Origin: Paracoccaceae bacterium
GTDB lineage: Bacteria > Pseudomonadota > Alphaproteobacteria > Rhodobacterales > Rhodobacteraceae
Direction: 5' to 3'
Assembly (NCBI GenBank): GCA_021647745.1
Contig: JAKIUB010000046.1
Span: 1-8,341 of the forward strand
DNA: 8,341 nucleotides
Numbering within the stretch: the first letter of the stretch is position 1; the number at the start of each line of letters is the position of its first letter. The notes under the pieces are model-generated. The model worked only from the letters and a program-made list of their open reading frames with translations. It was not told where the DNA came from and made no database searches. Below, piece after piece: positions 1 through 6,136 of the stretch. Position numbers and translations under genes: made by a program.

Positions 1-502
1 GGTCACCATTTAAGCTGCCCTCGAAACAATGGGCGGCATCCTCGATAATGGCGATGTCACTGCCGACTTGCGCGCGCAGCTTTGCTATATCAACCATCTG
101 GCCATATAGATGAACCGGAATAACAGCTCGGGTCCGAGGCGTTATTGCCTGTCTGACCGCGTCGATATCGATCAACAAGGTGTCGGGTTCCACATCCACA
201 AATACCGGCCTTGCTCCGACCAGTTCAACTACATTTGCCGTTGCAACAAATGTCATGGCGGGCACAATCACCTCATCCCCGGGGCCGATACCCAAAGCTA
301 GCAGAGTTGCAACCGCTCCGTTTGTCCAGCTGTTGGTTAGCTTGGCATTTGGCACATCCAGATAGTCACATATCAGCGCCTGTGTGTCACGCGCCACTTG
401 CCCGGTAGTGATAAACGGGCTGTGAATAACATCTAAAATTGCCTGGGCACTTTCCTCCGTCAATGCGTGGCGAAAAAACGGGACTGAAGGCGGTGGTGTC
501 AT
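1..502 (-). CDS. DegT/DnrJ/EryC1/StrS-family PLP-dependent aminotransferase, N-terminal part (cut by window edge)
   Basis: Reading the minus strand from the ATG at 502 gives 167 codons with no stop, continuing past base 1. The N-terminus (MTPPPSVPFFRHALTEE) is followed by family landmarks: TNSWTNGA (residues 56-63, phosphate-binding region), GIGPGDEVIVPAMTF (71-85), RPVFVDVEPDTL (98-109), RAVIPVHLYGQMVD (125-138) and IIEDAAH (152-158), whose Asp155 is expected to contact the PLP pyridine nitrogen. The catalytic lysine and C-terminal half lie outside the window. Family members transfer an amino group, usually from glutamate, to keto-sugars for surface polysaccharides or glycosylated products; the exact substrate cannot be read from this part. 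The ATG at 502 has AGGA 8 nt upstream and matches the usual family N-terminus. The frame stays open to another ATG at 679, which would add 59 residues unlike the family. The gene diverges from the purine operon. Confidence 0.9.
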   Translation of the reverse strand, partial: MTPPPSVPFFRHALTEESAQAILDVIHSPFITTGQVARDTQALICDYLDVPNAKLTNSWTNGAVATLLALGIGPGDEVIVPAMTFVATANVVELVGARPVFVDVEPDTLLIDIDAVRQAITPRTRAVIPVHLYGQMVDIAKLRAQVGSDIAIIEDAAHCFEGSLNGD

Positions 503-510
503 ATAATATA

Positions 511-514
511 TCCT
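511..514 (-). promoter_or_regulatory. Ribosome binding site of the DegT-family gene
   Basis: AGGA on the minus strand lies 8 nt before the ATG at 502. Together with the promoter-like pair at 556-584 it favours the 502 start over the in-frame ATG at 679. Confidence 0.55.
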
Positions 515-555
515 ACTACCAAATGGTGCACAACTGAAGTAAATATCACGCAAAA

Positions 556-584
556 AGGATAAATACCTCCGACAGTATTGTCCA
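556..584 (-). promoter_or_regulatory. Candidate sigma70-type promoter for the DegT-family gene
   Basis: On the minus strand, TGGACA (579-584, 5 of 6 matches to TTGACA) and TATCCT (556-561, 4 of 6 matches to TATAAT) are separated by exactly 17 nt. Transcription would start near 549 and leave a leader of about 47 nt to the ATG at 502. The call rests only on matches and spacing; no transcript data are available. Confidence 0.4.
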
Positions 585-594
585 GAGTTTCTGT

Positions 595-611
595 ACCGGA
601 GAGCATCCGGT
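595..611. repeat. Perfect inverted repeat ACCGGA-N5-TCCGGT, possible operator
   Basis: Two perfectly complementary 6-bp arms (595-600 and 606-611) flank the 5-bp spacer GAGCA. The element lies 10 bp upstream of the -35 hexamer of the minus-strand promoter and about 100 bp upstream of the plus-strand one. This is a position where a dimeric regulator could bind. It is too short and has no T-run, so it is not a terminator. The regulatory role is inference. Confidence 0.35.
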
Positions 612-700
612 CTTCTGTGTATGAGAAGATTGCTCCATGCTTCACCAATGGAGGAGTTGAAGGTTTGGTTTTCAATCATGAATAACCTTGATAAAGCAGT

Positions 701-853
701 CTAAGTTTTGAACAAAAATGGCTCCGGACTTACAATAACAAACGCCCCGGCATGGGCATAGGCGGGATCACACCCGCTATGAAACTTAAAATGGCCGCCT
801 AATTCTACAAGCGACCCCATAAAAAATAGGAGGAGGATTACCCAGGCAACCAC
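701..853 (-). CDS. Possible small membrane protein, unrecognised (doubtful)
   Basis: The minus-strand frame is open from 931 to a TAG at 701-703. A GTG at 853 with GGAAAGG just upstream would give 50 residues; an ATG at 820 would give 39. The first half is strongly hydrophobic (VAWVILLLFFMGSL) and could be one membrane segment. The rest is short and polar to mixed, including GGHFKFHSGCDPAYAHAGAF. I recognise no family. The frame continues after the TAG into the 59-codon upstream extension of the DegT-family ORF, so it could be a decayed gene, a real small gene, or chance. It overlaps the plus-strand promoter and leader of the purine operon, which argues against it. Confidence 0.15.
   Translation of the reverse strand: MVAWVILLLFFMGSLVELGGHFKFHSGCDPAYAHAGAFVIVSPEPFLFKT
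708..736 (+). promoter_or_regulatory. Candidate sigma70-type promoter of the puuE operon
   Basis: TTGAAC (708-713, 4 of 6 matches to TTGACA) and TACAAT (731-736, 5 of 6 matches to TATAAT) are separated by exactly 17 nt. Transcription would start near 743, about 220 nt before the puuE ATG. This is the best plus-strand promoter-like pair I found in the gap and it faces the ureide genes. Confidence 0.5.
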
Positions 854-963
854 AACCTTTCCGGAGACTCTTAAAGCAAAAGCTCTCCGCTGCGCTATTT
901 TGTGCTTGAATTCTGATGGTATTGCTCCAATCTAGGCGGAAGCCTCCCAAACCAGAGTTGCTC
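743..963 (+). other. Long untranslated leader of the puuE operon with small hairpins
   Basis: No convincing plus-strand gene lies between the predicted transcription start and puuE. Visible structure: GCGGG-ATCACA-CCCGC (762-777); CGGAGA at 862-867 pairing with TCTCCG at 884-889 around a 16-nt loop; and AGGC-GGAA-GCCT (934-945), a 4-bp stem with a GNRA-type tetraloop, 18 nt before the puuE start. A purine-rich AGGAGGAGG lies at 828-836 without a start codon behind it. I do not recognise a known riboswitch class. The rest of the gap (503-700) holds the minus-strand promoter and the inverted repeat at 595-611. Confidence 0.35.
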
Positions 964-1878
964 ATGCCTGAAACCTACCCACGCGATCTTGCCGGATATA
1001 GAGGCAACCCGCCCCATGCGAACTGGCCAAACAGCGCCCGTATCGCCCTGCAATTTGTGCTCAACATCGAAGAAGGCGGCGAAAATTGTGTGCTACACGG
1101 AGATACCGCCTCCGAGACCTTCCTGTCCGAAATCATCGGCGCGACCGCTTTTGATCAGGCGCGCCATATGTCGATGGAAAGCATCTACGAATACGGTGCG
1201 CGCGCCGGCGTATGGCGTATTTTCGATCTATTTCGCGAGCGCGGCCTGCCGATCACCATTTTTGCCGTTGCCATGGCGGCAAAGCGTACTCCGTGGGTGA
1301 TCGAGCGCGCACTGAAAGACGGCCACGAAATCGCCTCCCACGGGCTGCGCTGGATCAATTATCATGGCGTGCCGGAAGACACAGAGCGCGCCCATATGCA
1401 AGAAGCGATGGAGATACTCACCGCCCTCACCGGCGAGCGCCCGCTTGGCTGGTATACTGGCCGCACTTCCGAGCGCACCCGCAAACTGGTGGCCGAATAT
1501 GGCGGTTTTCTTTATGATGCCGATGATTATTCAGACGATCTCCCCTTCTGGAGCCATTTCGAAACAAACCACCTGATTGTCCCCTATACCCTTGATAGCA
1601 ATGATATGCGCTTTGCCGCGCCGCAGGGGTTTAACTGTGGTGACCAGTTTTTCACCTACCTGAAAGACGCCTTTGATGCGCTTTATGCCGAAGGTGAAAT
1701 CGTGCCCAAAATGCTCTCGATCGGCATGCACGCCCGTATTCTGGGCCGCCCCGGCCGGATACAAGGCTTGAAGCGCTTTCTTGATTATGTCGATGGTCAC
1801 GAGCACGTCTGGGTTGCCAGACGCGATGAAATAGCCCGCCACTGGCGCGCCGAACACCCGAAAAGCGAGGCATCATGA
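964..1878 (+). CDS. puuE: Allantoinase, PuuE type (polysaccharide-deacetylase fold)
   Basis: The product (304 residues from the ATG at 964) hydrolyses the ring of allantoin to allantoate in the cytoplasm (EC 3.5.2.5). PuuE is a NodB/CE4-fold enzyme unrelated to amidohydrolase-type allantoinases, and the family is reported to work without metal. Consistent with this, the usual deacetylase TFDDG motif is replaced by LNIEEGGE (residues 33-40). Other landmarks are YPRDLAGY (5-12), NPPHANWP (15-22), SMESIYEYGARAGVWR (70-85), GHEIASHGLRW (120-130), RPLGWYTGRT (159-168), DSNDMRF (211-217), QGFNCGDQFF (221-230) and LSIGMHARILGRP (251-263). The length is normal for the family. The frame is open to an ATG at 916, but the 16 extra residues are not family-like and lack a ribosome binding site, so 964 is preferred. 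Its stop overlaps the next start as ATGA. Confidence 0.93.
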   Translation: MPETYPRDLAGYRGNPPHANWPNSARIALQFVLNIEEGGENCVLHGDTASETFLSEIIGATAFDQARHMSMESIYEYGARAGVWRIFDLFRERGLPITIFAVAMAAKRTPWVIERALKDGHEIASHGLRWINYHGVPEDTERAHMQEAMEILTALTGERPLGWYTGRTSERTRKLVAEYGGFLYDADDYSDDLPFWSHFETNHLIVPYTLDSNDMRFAAPQGFNCGDQFFTYLKDAFDALYAEGEIVPKMLSIGMHARILGRPGRIQGLKRFLDYVDGHEHVWVARRDEIARHWRAEHPKSEAS

Positions 1879-2702
1879 GCCAGTATTACACTCCCAAAGG
1901 CGGGTTGCCGCCCCAAACCGCGATCATGACCGACCGCGCCGTTTTCAAAGACGCCTACGCCCTGATCCCGCGCGGGGTGATGAGCGATATCGTCACCTCC
2001 AACCTGCCCCATTGGCAAGGCACCCGCGCATGGATCCTTGCCCGCCCGATGTCGGGCTTTGCCGAGACATTTGCACAATATATCGTGGAAGTTTCCCCCA
2101 ATGGCGGCTCTGACACCCCCGAGCCGGAAGCGGGCGCGCAGGCTGTGCTTTTTGTCACCGATGGCGGCTTTACCCTCACGATTGACGGGCAGGCCCATGA
2201 AATGGAAACCGGCAGCTATGCCTATATTCCCCCCGAGGCGCAGTGGCAGGTGCATAACAACACCAAGGCCACCACCACATTTCACTGGATTCGCAAGGCC
2301 TATGAGGCTGTCGATGGCATAGAGGCACCAGAGGCTTTTGTGACCTCTGACGCTGCCACTCCCGCCATCGAGATGCCCGATACAAACGGCGCATGGGCGA
2401 CCACGAGGTTTGCAGACCCAAGCGATATTCGCCATGATATGCACGTCAATATCGTCACTTTCCAGCCAGGCGGTATTATTCCCTTTGCCGAAACCCATGT
2501 GATGGAACACGGGCTTTATGTGCTGCAAGGCAAGGCGGTTTACCGGCTGAATGACGACTGGGTCGAGGTCGAGGCCGGTGATTTTATGTGGCTACGCGCC
2601 TTTTGCCCTCAGGGTTGCTATGCAGCCGGGCCGGAGCCTTTTCGCTATTTGCTTTATAAAGATGTCAACCGCCACCCCAAGCTGGGACCTCTGGTAAAAT
2701 GA
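1875..2702 (+). CDS. allE: (S)-ureidoglycine aminohydrolase, bicupin (AllE/YlbA/UGHY)
   Basis: The 275-residue product is a two-cupin protein that converts (S)-ureidoglycine to (S)-ureidoglycolate and ammonia (EC 3.5.3.26). The N-terminus YYTPKGGLPPQT is characteristic. The first cupin (about residues 60-140) has no metal-ligand set. The second (about 188-262) carries ETHVMEHGLYVL, giving E206, H208 and H212, plus Q246 in CPQGC. The Glu-x-His-x3-His spacing and the 34-residue step to Gln match the manganese site known for the plant enzyme. Orthologues in Rhodobacteraceae are, as I recall, often labelled 'bifunctional allantoicase/(S)-ureidoglycine aminohydrolase'; the allantoicase part of that name is not supported by anything visible here. 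ATGA overlaps on both sides indicate translational coupling with puuE and allA. GAGG lies 4 nt before the start. Confidence 0.93.
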   Translation: MSQYYTPKGGLPPQTAIMTDRAVFKDAYALIPRGVMSDIVTSNLPHWQGTRAWILARPMSGFAETFAQYIVEVSPNGGSDTPEPEAGAQAVLFVTDGGFTLTIDGQAHEMETGSYAYIPPEAQWQVHNNTKATTTFHWIRKAYEAVDGIEAPEAFVTSDAATPAIEMPDTNGAWATTRFADPSDIRHDMHVNIVTFQPGGIIPFAETHVMEHGLYVLQGKAVYRLNDDWVEVEAGDFMWLRAFCPQGCYAAGPEPFRYLLYKDVNRHPKLGPLVK

Positions 2703-3175
2703 TCATCGCAAAGCCGCTGACAGTCGAGGCCTTTGCCCCGTATGGCGATGTGATCGAGGCAATCAACGACCCTAGCTTCATGATCAATGCCGGCAAGTGC
2801 GGGCGGTTTCATGATCTGGCCAATACCGATTTTGAAGGGGGTAAAGCCGGTATCAGCCTCGCCCACAGCGCCCCCTACGCCCTGCCGCTTTCTCTGACCA
2901 TGATCGAGCGCCACCCGCTTGGCAGCCAGATGTTTATGCCGCTGGATAATGCGCCGTTTCTGGTGGTGGTATCCGATGGCCCTACAGCCACGCCTAAAGT
3001 TTTTATTACCAATGGTGCGCAAGGCATAAACTACTTTCGCGGCACATGGCACGGGGTGCTGACCCCGCTTAATGCACCGCAAAACTTCCTGATCGTGGAC
3101 CGGATCGGCACGGGCAGCAACCTTGAAGAACATTTCTTCGACACAGCATTTTTGGTCGACCTGCCAAATGGTTAG
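2699..3175 (+). CDS. allA: Ureidoglycolate lyase
   Basis: The 158-residue product cleaves (S)-ureidoglycolate to glyoxylate and urea (EC 4.3.2.3), the last ureide step. Family motifs are FAPYGDVIE (12-20), IERHPLGSQMFMPL (69-82) and GINYFRGTWHGVL (109-121), the last being the diagnostic AllA segment in this all-beta fold. Length is normal (about 160 residues). The ATG overlaps the allE stop as ATGA, and the gene ends 8 nt inside the start of nudC. Its place directly after allE gives consecutive pathway steps. Urea from this reaction would need a urease or export system, neither of which is in the window. Confidence 0.94.
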   Translation: MIIAKPLTVEAFAPYGDVIEAINDPSFMINAGKCGRFHDLANTDFEGGKAGISLAHSAPYALPLSLTMIERHPLGSQMFMPLDNAPFLVVVSDGPTATPKVFITNGAQGINYFRGTWHGVLTPLNAPQNFLIVDRIGTGSNLEEHFFDTAFLVDLPNG

Positions 3176-4106
3176 CAAAATTCTGTTTGGAAATAGCCGC
3201 ATTGAGCGCGCCGCCCATCTGCGCAATGATGCCAAAGACCAGGCAACAATGCTCATCAAAGAAAGCACCCGTTTCATGGCGCTGTGGCGTGGCAATGTGC
3301 TGGTCACAAAAACGCCTGAAATCGCATGGCTAACCCGTGAAGAAGCCAAAAAAGCCGGCCCGCGAGGGGATCCGCTCTTTCTTGGTATCGAGGATGGGCA
3401 GCCGCGCTATAGCATAGAAATATCCGATTGGGGCGAGGCAAAAAACAGCGACAGGTCATTTGAGCCGAGCGAGGTTGTCCATCCGGCACTCCCGGGGTCG
3501 GTATTTCGTGATATCCGCAGCCTGATGCACACCCTGCCCGATGCCGATCTTGGCGATGCCGGCACCGCCAAATCATTGCTGCACTGGCATAATTCACACC
3601 GCTATTGTGGCTTTTGCGGCTCAAAAACCACCCTCACCCATGCCGGATGGCACCGCTTGTGCCAAAAATGCAACCGCATGGGTTTTCCTCATATCGAGCC
3701 GGTAGTAATCATGCTGGTAACTTGCGCAAACCAGACCCTGCTTGGTCGCTCCCATGGCTGGCCTGCGGGTATGTTTTCATTGCTGGCAGGGTTTATGGAA
3801 CCGGGAGAAACCATCGCCGAGGCCGTGAGGCGCGAGGTCATGGAAGAGACCGGCATCAATATAGGCAAGGTCAAGGTGTTGGATGACCAACCCTGGCCCT
3901 TTCCCGGCTCGCTGATGATCGGCTGCCATGCCGAAGCGCTTTCACAAAGCATTAACCTTGATCCCGTAGAGCTGGAATCCGCGCTCTGGGTCAGCCGCGA
4001 GCGGGTGCTGGAAACCCTTGATGGAGCCGACCCGGACTTCTGGCCTGCAAGAACCGGTTCTATTGCGCGAAATTTGCTGGATAGATGGTTGGAAAACAGT
4101 ATATAA
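3168..4106 (+). CDS. nudC: NAD+/NADH pyrophosphatase, NudC-type Nudix hydrolase
   Basis: The 312-residue product hydrolyses NAD(H) to NMN(H) and AMP (EC 3.6.1.22); NudC enzymes also remove NAD caps from RNA. Domain order is complete: an N-terminal NudC domain (about 1-140), a four-cysteine zinc ribbon (C147, C150, C165, C168), and a Nudix domain with the full box from G208 to I230 (GFMEPGE then REVMEETGI, with E223, E226 and E227 as metal ligands). The NudC signature DQPWPFPGS (240-248), which specifies NAD, follows. The ATG at 3168 overlaps the end of allA by 8 nt; the frame is open to a TTG at 3123 deep inside allA, which is less likely. No strong ribosome binding site is visible, so translation probably relies on coupling. 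Base composition matches its neighbours. Confidence 0.95.
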   Translation: MVSKILFGNSRIERAAHLRNDAKDQATMLIKESTRFMALWRGNVLVTKTPEIAWLTREEAKKAGPRGDPLFLGIEDGQPRYSIEISDWGEAKNSDRSFEPSEVVHPALPGSVFRDIRSLMHTLPDADLGDAGTAKSLLHWHNSHRYCGFCGSKTTLTHAGWHRLCQKCNRMGFPHIEPVVIMLVTCANQTLLGRSHGWPAGMFSLLAGFMEPGETIAEAVRREVMEETGINIGKVKVLDDQPWPFPGSLMIGCHAEALSQSINLDPVELESALWVSRERVLETLDGADPDFWPARTGSIARNLLDRWLENSI

Positions 4107-4132
4107 GCGGTAAAACTGAATAGGGACCCGTC

Positions 4133-4600
4133 ATGGAGCTTTCGTATAAAAGCACAATCAATGTGCCACATAAATTTGCATTCGAGCGCGCTACCAATTT
4201 CGAAAAATTCGAGATCGAGGGTTTTGGAAAACTGGCTCCCTTTGAGCCGGTATCCGATATCCGCGCCCCCGAAATTGGCGCGCGCTGGAAAACATCTTCA
4301 GAGTTTCAGGGGCGCCCACGGCGGTTTTCGCTTCAGCTATTCCAGCTTGAGCCGAGCCAAAAGATGGTGCTTGGCAACAAGTCCGAGAAATACGACGTGG
4401 AAGCCCATTTTGACTTTGAAGATATCGCCCCTGAAGAAACCGGATTTTCCTTTTTGCTCGTGGCAAAGGCGCAATCCATCACCGCAAGGCTGATTTTGCA
4501 AACCATCCAGCTGGCGCGCGGGCGCATCGAATCCTCCATGAAGGCCGATTTTGAAACCATGGCCCAAAAGATGGAAGCCGCCTACCGGACCGAAAGCTGA
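4133..4600 (+). CDS. SRPBCC-family (START-like/polyketide-cyclase fold) small protein
   Basis: The 155-residue protein begins MELSYKSTINVPHKFAFERATNFEKFE, the pattern of SRPBCC/polyketide-cyclase-like proteins: a beta strand, then a helix typically rich in aromatic and basic residues. It then shows IGARWKTSSEF (about 48-58) and ends with a long helix (about 113-151) containing ARGRIESSMKADFETMAQKMEAAY. Such folds form a hydrophobic cavity that binds lipids or other small ligands; many members have no known substrate and I cannot assign one. There is no signal peptide or membrane segment. AGGGA lies 6 nt before the ATG, and only 26 nt separate it from nudC, so it is probably the last gene of the operon. 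Confidence 0.7.
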   Translation: MELSYKSTINVPHKFAFERATNFEKFEIEGFGKLAPFEPVSDIRAPEIGARWKTSSEFQGRPRRFSLQLFQLEPSQKMVLGNKSEKYDVEAHFDFEDIAPEETGFSFLLVAKAQSITARLILQTIQLARGRIESSMKADFETMAQKMEAAYRTES

Positions 4601-4617
4601 CAGCCGCGCGGCGCTTT
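4593..4617 (+). terminator. Weak candidate terminator after the SRPBCC gene
   Basis: AAAGC (4593-4597) can pair with GCTTT (4613-4617) around the inner hairpin GCC-GCGC-GGC (4603-4612), leaving TGACA as a bulge, and a short T-run follows. It overlaps the end of the coding sequence and the stem is imperfect, so this is a tentative call. The convergent arrangement with pheA, with only 50 nt between the stops, makes a terminator here likely in principle. Confidence 0.22.
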
Positions 4618-4650
4618 TAGCAAGAAGTCCGGCGCGAGGCAGGGCAAAGC

Positions 4651-5490
4651 CTAGCCAAACGTTTTTCGAAAGTCCGACGCCGGATAGGTGCCCAATATCC
4701 GCATCGAGCTGGTAAAATATTCAAGCTCCTCAAGCGCACGGCTGAGGCCCTCATCATCAGGGTGGCCCTCGACATCCGCATAAAACTGGGTAGCCGTAAA
4801 GCTGCCATTAACCATATAGCTCTCCAGCTTCAGCATATTTATGCCGTTGGTCGCAAAGCCCCCCATCGCCTTATAAAGCGCCGAAGGCAGGTTTCGCACT
4901 TCAAACACCATAGTGGTGATCTGGTTTTCTTCCGGCACGACCGGCCTTGCCTCTGGCGACATAACCAGAAACCGCGTGGTATTGTGGCTGTTATCCTCGA
5001 TATGCCGCGCCAGCAGATCCAGCCCGTATAGCTCGCCAGCCAGCTCGGAAGCCAGCGCAGCCACGGTTGGGTCTCCCAAGCCGGCAACATGTTTTGCCGA
5101 GCCAGCGGTATCGGCGCCCGTCATAGGTTTGATCCCGTGCTCGGCCAAAAACCCACGGCTCTGGCCAAGCAGCACGGTATGGCTCATGGCGGTTTTTACA
5201 TCTTCGAGCTTCGTGCCCTTCACCCCCAACAGGTTCACATGCACACGCACGAAATGCTCGCCAATAATATGCAGCCCCGATTCCGGCAAAAGCGCATGGA
5301 TATCGGCCACCCGCCCATAGGTAGAGTTTTCGACCGGCAGCATAGCCAATGCCGCACGCCCTTCTTTTACCGCCGCTATAGCCCCCTCAAAGCTGTGGCA
5401 GGGCAAGGCATTTTGCCCCGGAAATACCTCGGCACAAGCCTGATGGGAATAGGCACCCAACTCACCCTGAAAGGAAATAGTCTGTTTCAT
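4651..5490 (-). CDS. pheA: Prephenate dehydratase (monofunctional, with ACT domain)
   Basis: The 279-residue product converts prephenate to phenylpyruvate (EC 4.2.1.51) in phenylalanine synthesis. The catalytic part (about 4-180) shows SFQGELGAYSHQA (6-18), PVENSTYGRV (52-61) and the diagnostic NTTRF (170-174) containing the catalytic threonine and arginine. An ACT regulatory domain follows (about 192-270). In place of the classic ESRP phenylalanine-binding motif it reads LESYM (222-226), and the GALV region reads NLPSALYKAMGG (200-211). No chorismate mutase domain is present. The ATG at 5490 has GGTGA 8 nt upstream; an in-frame GTG at 5502 would add four residues. The gene is convergent with the purine operon and divergent from the cytochrome gene. 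Confidence 0.95.
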   Translation of the reverse strand: MKQTISFQGELGAYSHQACAEVFPGQNALPCHSFEGAIAAVKEGRAALAMLPVENSTYGRVADIHALLPESGLHIIGEHFVRVHVNLLGVKGTKLEDVKTAMSHTVLLGQSRGFLAEHGIKPMTGADTAGSAKHVAGLGDPTVAALASELAGELYGLDLLARHIEDNSHNTTRFLVMSPEARPVVPEENQITTMVFEVRNLPSALYKAMGGFATNGINMLKLESYMVNGSFTATQFYADVEGHPDDEGLSRALEELEYFTSSMRILGTYPASDFRKTFG

Positions 5491-5619
5491 ACCGGTTTTC
5501 ACCCCACTGGTCGTTTCGTCGCGCTATCTACACCTTGATTTCGCTCCGAAGATACGGCAAAACCCAAGCAAGCATCCCACTCTGGGCGCGACCCGGGCAA
5601 AAGTAAGGTATTTTATCCT
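5491..5619. other. Divergent intergenic region between pheA and the cytochrome gene
   Basis: This 129-bp gap must hold the start signals for both genes. I found no hexamer pair with good match and spacing in either direction. For pheA, GGTGA on the minus strand (5499-5503) supports the ATG at 5490. For the cytochrome, AAGG lies about 11 nt before the ATG at 5620, a rather long spacing; the next in-frame ATG is three codons on. Confidence 0.4.
5499..5503 (-). promoter_or_regulatory. Ribosome binding site of pheA
   Basis: GGTGA on the minus strand, 8 nt before the ATG at 5490, matches the 3' part of the consensus ribosome binding sequence. It overlaps the alternative GTG start at 5502 and so decides for the ATG. 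Confidence 0.5.
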
Positions 5620-6120
5620 ATGAACACAATGGAAATCACTAAAGTTGTTGGCGGCGTAGCTGGATCTCTGCTTATACTGATGTTGTTGAAAATGGGAGCA
5701 AGCTCCTATTATATTGGCGGCAAAGGCGAGGGAGCCGAGCCGGCCTATACAATCGCGGTTGCGGATAGCGCCCCCGCGGAAGAAGTCGAAGCCGTGCCGT
5801 TTTCCGAAATTCTGGCAGCGGCCGATGCCGGCGCAGGTGCGCGCGTCTATAACAAATGTGCAGCCTGCCACGCTGTCGATCCCGGAGTTGTGAAGGTCGG
5901 GCCATCACTCTTTGGTGTTGTCGATCGCGGTATTGGCGCAGAAGAGTTCGGTTATTCCTCCACGCTCGCCGAGCTTGGCGGCGACTGGACCCCAGAAGCG
6001 CTCAATGAATTCCTGACCAAGCCTACGACTTACGCACCAGGCACAAGCATGTCTTTTGGTGGCTTGAAAAAGGAAAAAGATCGCGCAAATCTGATCGCCT
6101 ATCTTTCGACCCTGCAATAG
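5620..6120 (+). CDS. Membrane-anchored class I cytochrome c (cytochrome cy / c552-like)
   Basis: The 166-residue protein starts with one membrane segment (about 9-26, VVGGVAGSLLILMLLKMG), an uncleaved-looking anchor with the rest in the periplasm. A linker of about 40 residues rich in Ala, Glu and Pro leads to a single cytochrome domain (about 68-166). The heme site is CAACH (80-84) with H84 as proximal ligand, and M144 in GTSMSFGG is the likely sixth ligand. VGPSLFGVVDR and FGYS are typical of the mitochondrial-like c2/cy group. Such proteins carry electrons from the bc1 complex to terminal oxidases, or to the reaction centre in phototrophs. It resembles CycM/CycY of Paracoccus and Rhodobacter, but orthology cannot be settled by eye. 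Heme attachment needs the Ccm system, which is not in the window. A strong terminator follows, so it is probably transcribed alone. Confidence 0.88.
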   Translation: MNTMEITKVVGGVAGSLLILMLLKMGASSYYIGGKGEGAEPAYTIAVADSAPAEEVEAVPFSEILAAADAGAGARVYNKCAACHAVDPGVVKVGPSLFGVVDRGIGAEEFGYSSTLAELGGDWTPEALNEFLTKPTTYAPGTSMSFGGLKKEKDRANLIAYLSTLQ

Positions 6121-6136
6121 GTTTTTTTGCCTGACC

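Noticed and set aside
110..408. Three overlapping plus-strand reading frames
   Set aside because: They lie antisense to the well-supported DegT-family aminotransferase and have no family-like sequence.
828..836. AGGAGGAGG, a strong ribosome-binding-like run
   Set aside because: No start codon with a usable frame follows at a suitable distance; the next ATG is 80 nt away.
916..963. Upstream ATG at 916 extending PuuE by 16 residues
   Set aside because: The extra residues are not part of the PuuE family, and no ribosome binding site precedes 916; 964 matches the usual N-terminus.
1797..2528. 243-codon minus-strand reading frame across puuE and allE
   Set aside because: It is antisense to two clearly recognised genes, has no recognisable domain, and is explained by codon bias on the opposite strand.
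3123..3167. TTG start extending NudC by 15 residues into allA
   Set aside because: It would need a 53-nt overlap with allA, and the added residues are a read-through of allA in another frame; the ATG at 3168 gives a normal NudC start.
2654..3349. 231-codon minus-strand reading frame across allA and nudC
   Set aside because: It is antisense to confidently identified genes and shows no family signature.
4639..4656. Small hairpin with AGGC and GCCT arms near the pheA stop
   Set aside because: A four-base-pair stem with an 8-nt loop and no T-run on the relevant side is too weak to call a terminator.
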